DNA of 24,622 nucleotides from Candidatus Bathyarchaeota archaeon (GTDB lineage: Archaea; Thermoproteota; Bathyarchaeia; TCS64). Numbering within the stretch: position 1 is the first letter of the stretch; the number at the start of each line of letters is the position of its first letter. The translations under genes and the position numbers were made by a program. Positions 1 to 7,639 of this stretch are shown one piece after another. The DNA lies in contig WJIV01000053.1 in NCBI GenBank assembly GCA_014730055.1, positions 1 through 24,622 on the forward strand, read 5' to 3'. A model generated the notes under the pieces. It worked only from the letters and a program-made list of their open reading frames with translations. It was not told where the DNA came from and ran no database searches.

Positions 1-1578
1 ACTGGTGGATATGGAGACGGTAACATTGGAACCAGGGCTGCCACAAATCTCAGAAAATGTGGTATAGATGCTGTTGTTATTACTGGAAAGGCTAAGAAAC
101 CAGTATATCTATACGTCGAGGATGAAAAGGCAGAGATTCTCGATGCCAGTCACCTCTGGGGAAAATCAAGCTACGAGGCTGAGGACTGGTTACTTGATAA
201 ACATGGCAAGTCAGCTGGTACACTCTTAACAGGACAGAGTGGTGAAAACCTCTGCTTGCTTTCCACTGTAGTCAGTCAGAGAGGAAGGGCAGGCGGTAGG
301 CCTGGTATGGGGGCCATTATGGGAAGCAAGAACCTGAAGGCTGCAATATTCAAAGGGTCTAAGGAATTGCCTGCATACGAACCTGAGAAACTCAAAGAAC
401 TTGGTAGAAAAGGGTTCAGAAAGATACCGAAATATGATGCATATAACTACTGGAAAAAAGTAGGGACTATGATGGCTGCGGATATGATGCAGACGGCTAG
501 CGCCCTACCCACTAGAAACTTTAGCGAGGGAATATTCGAAGAGATTAACAAAGTAAATGGAGATGCAGTGCATCAAGCTACAGTAACCCAGAGAGGCTGT
601 CCAAACTGTAATATGATTTGTGGTAACACAATCCTGGACGCAGAAGGCGAACAATCTGAGCTTGACTACGAGAACGTAACAATGCTAGGACCCAATATAG
701 GACTAGGTAACCTAGAACAAGTGGGAGTATTAAACAGACTATGTGACGAATTCGGACTTGATACCATAGGAGCAGGTAACGCTATAGGCTTTGCAATGGA
801 ATGCGCAGAGAGGGGTCTATACGATATCGACATTACCTGGGGTGACTATGAGGGGGCGAAGAAGCTGATTAACGAGATGGCTATGATGGAAGGGGACGGA
901 GCACTATTTGGTCTTGGGACTAAGAAAGCTGCTGAGAAGATAGGTGGTGAAGCCCCAAGCATTGCTGTACAGGTGAAGGGATTAGAGGTAAGTGCATATG
1001 ACTGTCACTACTGTCCGGGAATGGCTCTAAGTTTCGGTACAAGCCCGATAGGAGCCCATCACAAGGATGCCTGGGTTATTAGTTGGGAGATTAGCAGTGG
1101 TATCCGTGGAGAGTATGGACCTGAGAAGGCAGACAAGGTAATCGAATTCCAGCGAATTAGAGGCGGCCTCTTTGAGACTCTGGTTGGCTGTAGGTTCCCA
1201 TGGATCGAGCTAGGATACGAGCTGGAGGATTATCCCGAGTACCTGGAGGCTGCAACAGGAATAAAGATGACTCTAGACGACCTATGGAAAATGGGTGACC
1301 GTGTATACGCACTGATAAGGGCCTTCTGGGCCAGAGAATATGGTGACGACTGGGATAGACATATGGATTATCCACCTGAGAAATGGTTCAAGTATCCACT
1401 TACTGAGGGTGATCTAGCCGGCAAGAAGCTTGATAAAGAGAAGTACGATAAGCTTCTTAGCTTCTACTATGATAAAAGAGGCTGGGACGAGAGAGGAATA
1501 CCCAAAATGGATACCATGAGGGAACTCAGTCTCTCAGAAGAGTCTGCGGATCTATCCAATTACATAAATCTTGAATAA
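1..1578 (+). CDS. Aldehyde:ferredoxin oxidoreductase family protein (tungsten-bispterin enzyme), 5'-truncated by window edge
   Basis: The reading frame is open from base 1, so 525 codons are visible. Full AOR-family proteins have about 600 residues, so perhaps 80 N-terminal residues lie outside; the TTG at 256 is internal. The family oxidises aldehydes to acids (or the reverse) with a tungsten-bispterin cofactor and a [4Fe-4S] cluster, passing electrons to ferredoxin in the cytoplasm. Seen here: the GxGxxMGSKNLKA segment near residues 101-113; cluster cysteines C200, C203 and C207 (C-x2-C-x3-C); a probable fourth cysteine C397 in GCRFPW; and a pterin-binding D-x2-G-L-D motif at 249-254. The second D-x2-G-L-C motif is not canonical (E-T-L-V-G-C). 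The stop is followed by T-runs and a convergent gene 15 bases away. Family is secure; the subfamily (AOR, FOR, GAPOR, WOR4/5) and substrate are not. Confidence 0.93.
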   Translation, partial: TGGYGDGNIGTRAATNLRKCGIDAVVITGKAKKPVYLYVEDEKAEILDASHLWGKSSYEAEDWLLDKHGKSAGTLLTGQSGENLCLLSTVVSQRGRAGGRPGMGAIMGSKNLKAAIFKGSKELPAYEPEKLKELGRKGFRKIPKYDAYNYWKKVGTMMAADMMQTASALPTRNFSEGIFEEINKVNGDAVHQATVTQRGCPNCNMICGNTILDAEGEQSELDYENVTMLGPNIGLGNLEQVGVLNRLCDEFGLDTIGAGNAIGFAMECAERGLYDIDITWGDYEGAKKLINEMAMMEGDGALFGLGTKKAAEKIGGEAPSIAVQVKGLEVSAYDCHYCPGMALSFGTSPIGAHHKDAWVISWEISSGIRGEYGPEKADKVIEFQRIRGGLFETLVGCRFPWIELGYELEDYPEYLEAATGIKMTLDDLWKMGDRVYALIRAFWAREYGDDWDRHMDYPPEKWFKYPLTEGDLAGKKLDKEKYDKLLSFYYDKRGWDERGIPKMDTMRELSLSEESADLSNYINLE

Positions 1579-1592
1579 TTTTTCTCCCTTTT

Positions 1593-2327
1593 TTATCTTA
1601 GCTTAGTTTGTCTAGGCCTTGGCTTATATTCCGGTATCTCTATACTAAAGTGTACGATTCTCTCCAAATAACCACTGAATTCATTAAGGAAGCTTGGTAA
1701 GGCATGAACTGAAACACTAGGTACTCTACGATATATCTTCATCCTTGTTGGACTTAGCGTAAGAGCCATAGGAATTACTATACCAGACTTCCATCGATGA
1801 ACTTTGATCCTCTTTACAAATTCATCAATGTGGTCACTTAAGACTTTGACCTTCTCAAGATGCGTCTCAATAATACTACGTGCTGCACTATTTCCCATTC
1901 CACTGGTCCAATGTTTACACTCAGCACAAATTATATAGGGATAAGAGCTAGCAAGGACATCAATTTCCCATCTTCTACCCTCGGCTTGGAATCTGAATCT
2001 CTTCATAACGTTGAATCCGTTTTCTTGGAAAACTCTGGCGGAAAATTCCTCGAATTCCAACCAGTCAAGGTTATCACTTATATCTCTAAGGTCTCCACCT
2101 ACTTCAACAAGTTTTATTGCCAGTTTGAGCCTCTGGTCTTGATCGAGTGTTATAATATTTCCATTAAGTGAGATTAATCCCGTTGAGTTGAGACTTGATA
2201 TCGTATTTTGAATTGACTCATTAGTGATCTTACTCTCCTCCCTGAGGTTCTCTAGGGTTATCGTATCCTTTTCCGATGTCAGTGATAATAGTTTTTTGTA
2301 GATTTTTTTTTGAGGAGAGTTGTTCAA
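1593..2327 (-). CDS. Winged-helix plus Mrr-like PD-(D/E)xK endonuclease-fold protein
   Basis: 244 residues from a TTG start; no other start codon lies near it in frame. Residues 1-65 look like a helix-turn-helix or winged-helix module. Residues 88-175 carry the signature of the Mrr-type restriction-endonuclease fold: E93/E94 in a helix (FEEFSARVF), D123 in E-I-D-V, then E136-x-K138 in A-E-C-K-H-W, giving the D...ExK catalytic triad. About 70 C-terminal residues are unrecognised. Such proteins cut or bind DNA and occur in type IV restriction and as orphan archaeal nucleases. No methyltransferase or helicase gene is adjacent, so this is not a classical restriction-modification locus. It is convergent with the AOR-family gene and divergent from the amidohydrolase. 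Fold call is good; biological role is unknown. Confidence 0.75.
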   Translation of the reverse strand: MNNSPQKKIYKKLLSLTSEKDTITLENLREESKITNESIQNTISSLNSTGLISLNGNIITLDQDQRLKLAIKLVEVGGDLRDISDNLDWLEFEEFSARVFQENGFNVMKRFRFQAEGRRWEIDVLASSYPYIICAECKHWTSGMGNSAARSIIETHLEKVKVLSDHIDEFVKRIKVHRWKSGIVIPMALTLSPTRMKIYRRVPSVSVHALPSFLNEFSGYLERIVHFSIEIPEYKPRPRQTKLR

Positions 2328-2385
2328 GGCTCTTATAATTGATAATTATTAACTAAAATGTTTATCCAAAGTACCATAACTCGTC

Positions 2386-2393
2386 TATTTAAG
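2386..2393 (+). promoter_or_regulatory. TATA box for the amidohydrolase gene
   Basis: TATTTAAG is the best archaeal TATA-like match in the divergent spacer. With a usual spacing of about 26 bases from box centre to +1, transcription would start near 2416. That places the GTG at 2402 upstream of the transcript and supports the ATG at 2456 (or 2429) as the true start. Confidence 0.5.
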
Positions 2394-2455
2394 GCAATTA
2401 AGTGAAATACAGAAAATCTATAATTCTCATGAGGTTATCACAAAATAGAGAGAGA

Positions 2456-3628
2456 ATGTTAGCTGTAAAAGGCAAAGAGATAATCACCATTACGAACGGC
2501 GTCATTGAAGATGGTGTTATTCTCATAGAAGATGAGAAGATAAAGGACCTTGGACCTGATGTCAAAATACCCGATAATGTAAAAGTACTAGAATCAGAAG
2601 TGGTTATGCCCGGTTTAGTTGAGGCTCACTGCCATATTGGAATATGGGAAGAGAAGATAGGATGGGCTGGAAGCGACGGAAATGAGATGACAGAGCCAGC
2701 CACCCCTCATATGCGGGCCATCGATGCAATTAAGGCCAATGCAGAGGAGGGAGGGCTAGAAGCAGCTCTATATGAGGGGATTACCACAGCGCAAGTTCTC
2801 CCTGGTAGTGCGAATGTCATAGGTGGAACTGGCCTTGTCTTAAAAACCGCTCACAAGCCAACAATCGATCAGATGGTTATAAAAAATCCTAGCGGCATGA
2901 AAATAGCCTTCGGTGAAAACCCCATGCGCGTTTATGGGAAGGATAAGAATGTCATGCCAAGTACACGTATGGGTGTTGCTGGAGTGCTCAGGGATTGGCT
3001 TCTTAAGACAAGAAATTACATGGATAAAAAAGAGAAGTTCAAGGATGAACCTGATAAGCTTCCTGAAAAAGATATTAAATTAGAGTCGATGGAGCCTGTC
3101 CTAAGAAAGGAGATACCATTCAGGGCTCATGCTCATAGGGCGGATGACGTAGCTACTGCAATCCGGATATGCGATGAGTTTGATGTTAATATGAGTTGGG
3201 AGCATGCGACTGAAGGTCATCGTATCGCTGGATATATAGCTGATAAGAAGATTCCTGCTGTCTGGGGGCCAAGCTTAACCGCAAGGGGAAAGTGGGAGAT
3301 GAGAGAATTACGATTCGAGACGCCTCTAGCTCTATATGAGGCAGGAGTAAAATTTGCGATCCAGACGGATGCAGTTGGAAGCACGATAAGATTCCTTCCA
3401 ATATGTGCTGCCCTAGCTGTAAAAGCGGGACTACCCTATGAATATGCCCTGAAAGCGATTACAATAATACCAGCGGAGATAATGGGGGTCGATGATCGAG
3501 TGGGAAGTATAGAGAAGGGAAAAGATGCCGACTTACGATTACTGACTGGAGACCCCTTAGAGTACATAACAAAATGTGAAAAGGTGATAATAGACGGAAA
3601 GCTTGTTAGTAGTAACTATCCAGGGTAA
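2456..3628 (+). CDS. Metal-dependent amidohydrolase (imidazolonepropionase-related, COG1228-like)
   Basis: 390 residues from the chosen ATG at 2456, preceded by a purine-rich AGAGAGA; an in-frame GTG at 2402 lies ahead of the expected transcription start. TIM-barrel amidohydrolases hydrolyse C-N bonds of cyclic or linear amides using one or two Zn ions. Metal-site residues are visible in order: H58-x-H60 after strand 1, H225/H227 (HAHR), H250 (WEHATEGH) and D305 (IQTDAVGS). The phrase AFGENPMRVYG near 151 is typical of the COG1228 branch. The C-terminal GSIEKGKDADL segment closes the beta-sandwich, as in hydantoinase-like enzymes. Substrate cannot be deduced. The gene ends 43 bases before the stop of the convergent cyclophilin gene. 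Confidence 0.88.
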   Translation: MLAVKGKEIITITNGVIEDGVILIEDEKIKDLGPDVKIPDNVKVLESEVVMPGLVEAHCHIGIWEEKIGWAGSDGNEMTEPATPHMRAIDAIKANAEEGGLEAALYEGITTAQVLPGSANVIGGTGLVLKTAHKPTIDQMVIKNPSGMKIAFGENPMRVYGKDKNVMPSTRMGVAGVLRDWLLKTRNYMDKKEKFKDEPDKLPEKDIKLESMEPVLRKEIPFRAHAHRADDVATAIRICDEFDVNMSWEHATEGHRIAGYIADKKIPAVWGPSLTARGKWEMRELRFETPLALYEAGVKFAIQTDAVGSTIRFLPICAALAVKAGLPYEYALKAITIIPAEIMGVDDRVGSIEKGKDADLRLLTGDPLEYITKCEKVIIDGKLVSSNYPG

Positions 3629-3645
3629 CCTTTTTATCTTTTTTT

Positions 3646-3668
3646 AATAAAGTTAGTCAATCTTTATT
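3646..3668. terminator. Bidirectional hairpin/T-run terminator between convergent genes
   Basis: A perfect inverted repeat AATAAAG (3646-3652) / CTTTATT (3662-3668) with a 9-base loop lies between the amidohydrolase stop and the convergent cyclophilin stop. A T-run at 3639-3645 precedes it on the plus strand. The stem is AT-only apart from one G-C pair, so it is weak; T-runs alone may terminate in archaea. Confidence 0.4.
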
Positions 3669-3670
3669 GA

Positions 3671-4294
3671 TTAGTTTCCTTTTAGATAAGCCTCTGTTAT
3701 TACAATGTTCTCTATTGGCCAATCTGGTATGGTTCCATAAGGGCTATTTTTATCTCCAGTAGTCGCACTCTCTATCTCTTCAACAATATCCATACCTTCT
3801 ATCACTTTTCCGAACACCGCATACCCATGCCCATCTGGGTTTGGGTAATCTAGGCCTGGGTTATCTACGGTATTAATGAAGAATTGAGTTGTTGCTGAGT
3901 CTGGATCACTAGTGCGAGCCATAGCGACTGTCCCTCTTTCGTTCTTCAAGCCATTATTGGCTTCATTCTCAATTGGTTCACCAGTGGGTTCCTTGTAAGT
4001 TCCATCCGGATAAAATCCTCCGGTTTGAATCATGAATCCTTCTATAACTCTGTGAAAGACTAGACCATCATAGAATCCTTCCTCTAAATATTTTTTAAAG
4101 TTCTCAACAGTTATCGGTGCTTTTTCAGGGTAGAGTTCTATCTCTATCTTCCCTTTATTCGTCTCAAAGACCGCAATATTCGACATTTCATTGTCCTCTT
4201 TTTGAAATAGGGTTCTCGCAGCTTGTAAAATAATTGATCCAGAGAAAAGGAAGAGAACAAATATTGTTAAAATCGTCTTTCTATTGAGTTTCAT
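3671..4294 (-). CDS. Cyclophilin-type peptidyl-prolyl cis-trans isomerase with N-terminal hydrophobic segment
   Basis: 207 residues from ATG 4294, which has AAAGGT 8 bases upstream; a TTG at 4300 is only 2 bases from that Shine-Dalgarno. The enzyme isomerises X-Pro peptide bonds. Residues 1-30 are a short basic stretch followed by about 20 hydrophobic residues, a signal peptide or signal anchor that would put the catalytic domain outside the membrane. The cyclophilin domain spans about 40-205. Active-site residues equivalent to human CypA R55, F60, M61, Q63, Q111 and F113 appear as R82, F87, M88, Q90, Q137 and F139; the CypA tryptophan position is not Trp here (YAVFGKV region). M37 could be an internal start giving a cytosolic form. 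Confidence 0.92.
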   Translation of the reverse strand: MKLNRKTILTIFVLFLFSGSIILQAARTLFQKEDNEMSNIAVFETNKGKIEIELYPEKAPITVENFKKYLEEGFYDGLVFHRVIEGFMIQTGGFYPDGTYKEPTGEPIENEANNGLKNERGTVAMARTSDPDSATTQFFINTVDNPGLDYPNPDGHGYAVFGKVIEGMDIVEEIESATTGDKNSPYGTIPDWPIENIVITEAYLKGN

Positions 4295-4342
4295 TGACAA
4301 AGACCTTTGAGAAGGATGAAATATAAAAATTATTGAATTCCA

Positions 4343-4900
4343 TTAACCTAAAGTTCCTAAAAGGTCCGCTTTTGTTATTATACCAACTATCTCTCCTTTA
4401 TTTTGAACCAAGATCGCTGGATAATACTTCAATAGATTAGAGATCAAGGTTAGTGGGGCGTCCTCTGCAACCTGAGGAAAGGACTCTTCCATGATTTCTC
4501 GTACTCTAACACTACTGGGGTTGACATCCTCGGAGGGATTTAATATCTGTTCAAGTACGGTCCTTTCTGACAATCCCCCAATAGGTTTTCCTCCTTCCAT
4601 TACAGGGAGTTGGCTGTAACCATGTTCTCGCATTCTGTCCACTGCTTCATTTATCGTTGAGGAGGAGTTTATTCCTACGATATCTCTGTTCATAATCTCA
4701 GATGCCTGAACTTCCTTTTTTCTCTCTAATTTATCTAATGATTCAAAGATCGCTTTTACTTTGAGATAACTGGGCTCTATTTTCCCAGCTTCAAGTTTTG
4801 CTATGTAGCTCTGGCTCACTCCCGCCATGTTTGCCAATTGACTCTGGGTCAATCCTAGTTTTCTTCTGCGATTGGGTATAATCTCTAGAGATGGTAGCAT
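4343..4900 (-). CDS. XRE-type HTH regulator with two C-terminal CBS domains
   Basis: 185 residues from ATG. Residues 7-55 are a Cro/C1-type helix-turn-helix (LGLTQSQLANMAGVSQSYIAKLE). Residues 66-120 and 131-185 are two CBS repeats (MNRDIVGI..., MEESFPQV...), which in other proteins bind adenine nucleotides or SAM-like ligands. This is the archaeal COG3620-like architecture: a DNA-binding protein whose activity may follow cellular energy charge. It lies downstream of, and in the same direction as, the cyclophilin's neighbour on the minus strand, and is divergent from the M24 peptidase gene. The target is unknown; self-regulation or control of the divergent peptidase is plausible from position only. 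Confidence 0.9.
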   Translation of the reverse strand: MLPSLEIIPNRRRKLGLTQSQLANMAGVSQSYIAKLEAGKIEPSYLKVKAIFESLDKLERKKEVQASEIMNRDIVGINSSSTINEAVDRMREHGYSQLPVMEGGKPIGGLSERTVLEQILNPSEDVNPSSVRVREIMEESFPQVAEDAPLTLISNLLKYYPAILVQNKGEIVGIITKADLLGTLG

Positions 4901-5044
4901 GGCACATGTGAAAAGTCACTAAAATATATTCTTTTCGTAATTAATACGTTGAGTGGATATTTCTTAGAGCATATAATCTTACATAAAACTCTATTTTAAT
5001 TAATGAGTTCCGATTAAGGCGTTTGTCTACTAAATTGCATCTCG

Positions 5045-5064
5045 AGTATTAGAAATTTAATACT
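5045..5064 (+). promoter_or_regulatory. TATA box inside a perfect inverted repeat, M24 peptidase promoter
   Basis: AGTATTA (5045-5051) and TAATACT (5058-5064) are perfect inverted arms around 6 bases. The TATA-like AATTTAATA (about 5054-5062) falls inside; its centre is 26-27 bases before the ATG at 5085, which predicts a leaderless transcript. A protein bound to the repeat would block TBP/TFB, so this is a candidate repressor site. Confidence 0.5.
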
Positions 5065-5084
5065 AGATTTGGTTACATAATACT

Positions 5085-6173
5085 ATGAGTGAACCTGTTG
5101 ACTTTTGTAAAAGAAGAATGAACCATTTAAAGGATAAGATGGATGAGGAAGATCTGGATCTCGTTTATCTTGTTAACGATTCTAGAGGTGGGTTAAGATT
5201 TAAACGTATAATTGACACACCCAGCGGAAGTGCCCTCATTGTCCCTCGTGATGGGGTGCCTAAACTTTTCGTATTTTCAGTAGATTATATTAGCTCAAAG
5301 GAGGAGTCGTGGATTCAAGTTGAAGAAATCAAGGAGAGGAAAAAAGCTAAAGAACAGATAGTTGGATATGCTAATATTCATCTAAGTGATAGTTCTCGTA
5401 CTGGAGCATCTCTTTCAAGTTTTAATAATGAATCTTATACTTATAATCAGAAAAACATCAAAGGACAAATTATTGATATATCTAATAGCCTGATTCCCGA
5501 GGTATTCTATGGTCTCTATCCCGAGGAGATAAAATATCAGAGAGACGTGAGTAAGCTTGCCGATATTGGATGTAGTGTTGTTAGGGAATCACTGCAGGAG
5601 GGGATAACTGAATACGAACTTGCAGCAGCGGCCGAGTACGAAATGAGAAGACATGGTGCTGAGGTTACAAGTTTTGATACTATAATCTCCACAGGTTATC
5701 GCTCAGCCTATAGTCATGGTTGGCCTACTGAAAGAAGACTTAAGAAAAATGAGTTCGTACTGGTTGATCTTGGTCCACAGGTCAAAGGGTACGCTTCTGA
5801 CGAGACTAGGACGTTTCTTCTGGGAAGTGATTCGAAGAAGGAGAGAATGTTGAACGCCATGGACAAGGCTGTAGAAGAAGTTGTATCAAATATTAAGCCT
5901 GGTGTTAGTTGTAAGGAGTTGGACTCAATTAGCAGGAAAGTGCTTAAAGAACACGGTTTTCCAGACTATCCACACAGTCTCGGGCATCCAATTAGTGGCT
6001 TTATCGTTCCTAATCTATCTAGTACGAGTGAGCACGTGTTGAAGCCCGGTATGTTATTTACTGTTGAGCCAGGAATATATCTCCCTGGCTACGGTGGAGT
6101 AAGAATGGAAGAAAACATTGTTGTAACTGAGAAAGGGTTTGAACAGCTTACTAAAAGCCCCAGAATCTTTTAG
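5085..6173 (+). CDS. M24 family metallopeptidase (Xaa-Pro aminopeptidase/dipeptidase type)
   Basis: 362 residues, normal for archaeal prolidase-like enzymes. It removes N-terminal residues next to proline or cleaves X-Pro dipeptides in the cytoplasm. Residues 1-145 are the creatinase-like N-terminal domain, 150-362 the pita-bread catalytic domain. All five metal ligands are present: D228 (VLVDLGP), D239 (ASDETRTF), H301 (SLGHPISG), E328 (TVEPGIYLPG) and E342 (VRMEENI). H211 in YSHGW is in the position of the conserved substrate-site His. The ATG lies immediately after the predicted transcription start, so the mRNA is probably leaderless. Convergent with the ZIP transporter gene. The choice between aminopeptidase P and prolidase cannot be made from motifs. 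Confidence 0.92.
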   Translation: MSEPVDFCKRRMNHLKDKMDEEDLDLVYLVNDSRGGLRFKRIIDTPSGSALIVPRDGVPKLFVFSVDYISSKEESWIQVEEIKERKKAKEQIVGYANIHLSDSSRTGASLSSFNNESYTYNQKNIKGQIIDISNSLIPEVFYGLYPEEIKYQRDVSKLADIGCSVVRESLQEGITEYELAAAAEYEMRRHGAEVTSFDTIISTGYRSAYSHGWPTERRLKKNEFVLVDLGPQVKGYASDETRTFLLGSDSKKERMLNAMDKAVEEVVSNIKPGVSCKELDSISRKVLKEHGFPDYPHSLGHPISGFIVPNLSSTSEHVLKPGMLFTVEPGIYLPGYGGVRMEENIVVTEKGFEQLTKSPRIF

Positions 6174-6227
6174 CAATATCGCCAAATTTTTATAGAGAAA
6201 AGTCTCAACAAGTTTCTATTTTTATTA

Positions 6228-6992
6228 TTACACTACAATTATCAAAGATAGAATTTGTGCAAACAACATGCCAAGCAACAGCCCTGTAGAGATTACGTGT
6301 TTTTGCGGTAGATTGCAGTACTGGTGAGCCACTGGAATCAATTCATCTATTGTAACATAAGTCATTACCCCTGCTGCGAAGGCTAGCCCCCATCCAATTA
6401 TAGTATTTCCACCTCCTAATGCTTGAATAACAACAATTCCAATTATTGCGCCAATAGGTTCTACTATCCCTGATAGAACGGCCAGCCCTAAGGCCCGCCA
6501 CTTGTTGGCTCCTGCTCTCAGTAACGGTGTTACCGTAGCTATCCCTTCGGGAATATTGTGCAAGCATATCATAATGGCAACAAGAACTCCCAGTTCAGGA
6601 ACATGGGTATAACCCGTACTGATCACGATACCCTCTGGCAGATTGTGAAGGCTCATCCCCAGGGCAATTATTACTCCCCTGTTAAATAGATCCTTATCAA
6701 TTACCCCTTCCTCCCAGAAACCTAACTCTATATGTGGTAGGGTAAGGTCCATAGCCATCATAACGAAAGTACCCACTGCGAAGGCAATGACTGTGCTGAG
6801 AGTTGAGATGATATTTAGAGCTTCATTATACAGGTGAAGGAAACTAACGATCAACATTACCCCGCCAGCAAATCCCATGAAGAATCCCACAACCCTGTCA
6901 TTTACATCACCTAGAATTAAAACAAGCAATCCACCTATACCTGTAGCTGAACCGGCTATGAAACTCAAAATTATTGGCAGTAGATAATTCAT
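6228..6992 (-). CDS. ZIP family divalent metal transporter (ZupT/COG0428-like)
   Basis: 254 residues with about eight hydrophobic segments. The metal-path motifs of the ZIP family are present: H116-N-L-P-E120 in the predicted fourth transmembrane helix and H145-N-I-P-E149 in the fifth, plus E178 and E217 in later helices. ZIP proteins move Zn, Fe or other divalent ions into the cytoplasm. The short loop between helices 3 and 4 lacks the His-rich stretch of many ZIPs. ATG start; convergent with the peptidase gene, 55 bases apart with T-runs on both strands. Metal specificity is unknown; supply of Zn or Co/Mn for neighbouring metallohydrolases would be speculation. Confidence 0.9.
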   Translation of the reverse strand: MNYLLPIILSFIAGSATGIGGLLVLILGDVNDRVVGFFMGFAGGVMLIVSFLHLYNEALNIISTLSTVIAFAVGTFVMMAMDLTLPHIELGFWEEGVIDKDLFNRGVIIALGMSLHNLPEGIVISTGYTHVPELGVLVAIMICLHNIPEGIATVTPLLRAGANKWRALGLAVLSGIVEPIGAIIGIVVIQALGGGNTIIGWGLAFAAGVMTYVTIDELIPVAHQYCNLPQKHVISTGLLLGMLFAQILSLIIVV

Positions 6993-7097
6993 TGGCTAAC
7001 TACACGACCTTGAGAATAAAAAACCCAAATATTTTAGGTTTTCCTAATAATCGAGTAATTATAATCCTTTTTACGTTACGCGCTCTGATAAATCTCG

Positions 7098-7610
7098 ATG
7101 AACGAAGATACAGGTAGATTTCATTGTAGAAACTGTGGAAGATGTTGTCACAATTTGTTATCAGAAGACCTCGGGATAACAAGGGGACTTACTTTGCTTC
7201 CTAATGAAGTACTGAAATTTGAAAAAGGTCTCGTAAAGCCAGCAATAGGACACGGTACAAGTCCTGATGACCTGAATTTTCATATTATCGCGTATCAGCT
7301 AATAAAAGATGATTGCCCACACTTTGAGGGAAACTTATGCAAGATTTACGAGAGTCGACCTGTCAGCTGTCATCAATTTCCTTTTAGTTTAGAGCCCGGA
7401 AAACACGGGACGGTTCTTGGCGTAGATATGAATTGTCCATCAGCCAAGGCCCTAGTAGAATCAAATCAAACGTTCAAGTTTATGGAGCGTGAATGGGCTG
7501 AGAAGCTACTCCTCGTTAAAATGATGGTTAGTATGAAACCAGATTTGTACTGGTTTTATGATCTGAGCTCATGTAAATGGATAAAATATTCTGTTCTAGT
7601 AGATGTTTAA
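7098..7610 (+). CDS. YkgJ-like CxxCxxCC metal-binding protein
   Basis: 170 residues. It carries the pattern of the YkgJ / UPF0153 family (putative zinc- or iron-sulphur-chelating domain): C10-x2-C13-x2-C16-C17, then C73 (DDCPHF), C81 (NLCKIY) and C91 (VSCHQFPF), with the typical R-P-x3-C context. The function of the family is not established; relatives are linked to Fe-S or metal chemistry. About 50 C-terminal residues are less conserved and contain W148-, F- and Y-rich stretches. Monocistronic by position: divergent from the ZIP gene and convergent with the synthetase gene, 29 bases away. Confidence 0.82.
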   Translation: MNEDTGRFHCRNCGRCCHNLLSEDLGITRGLTLLPNEVLKFEKGLVKPAIGHGTSPDDLNFHIIAYQLIKDDCPHFEGNLCKIYESRPVSCHQFPFSLEPGKHGTVLGVDMNCPSAKALVESNQTFKFMEREWAEKLLLVKMMVSMKPDLYWFYDLSSCKWIKYSVLVDV

Positions 7611-7639
7611 AAATAATAGTATAGTGCATAAATAGAAAG

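Noticed and set aside
1860..2171. 103-codon plus-strand ORF opposite the nuclease gene
   Set aside because: Antisense shadow; the minus-strand frame has the family motifs and this translation is Cys/Ser-rich without any recognisable fold.
4905..4924. Short palindromes CACATGTG and GTGA-N4-TCAC before the HTH-CBS gene
   Set aside because: Arms of four bases are expected by chance; kept out of the feature list although an autoregulatory site is possible.
7000..7182. 60-codon minus-strand ORF upstream of the ZIP gene
   Set aside because: Overlaps the start and Cys motif region of the CxxCxxCC gene; composition is not protein-like.
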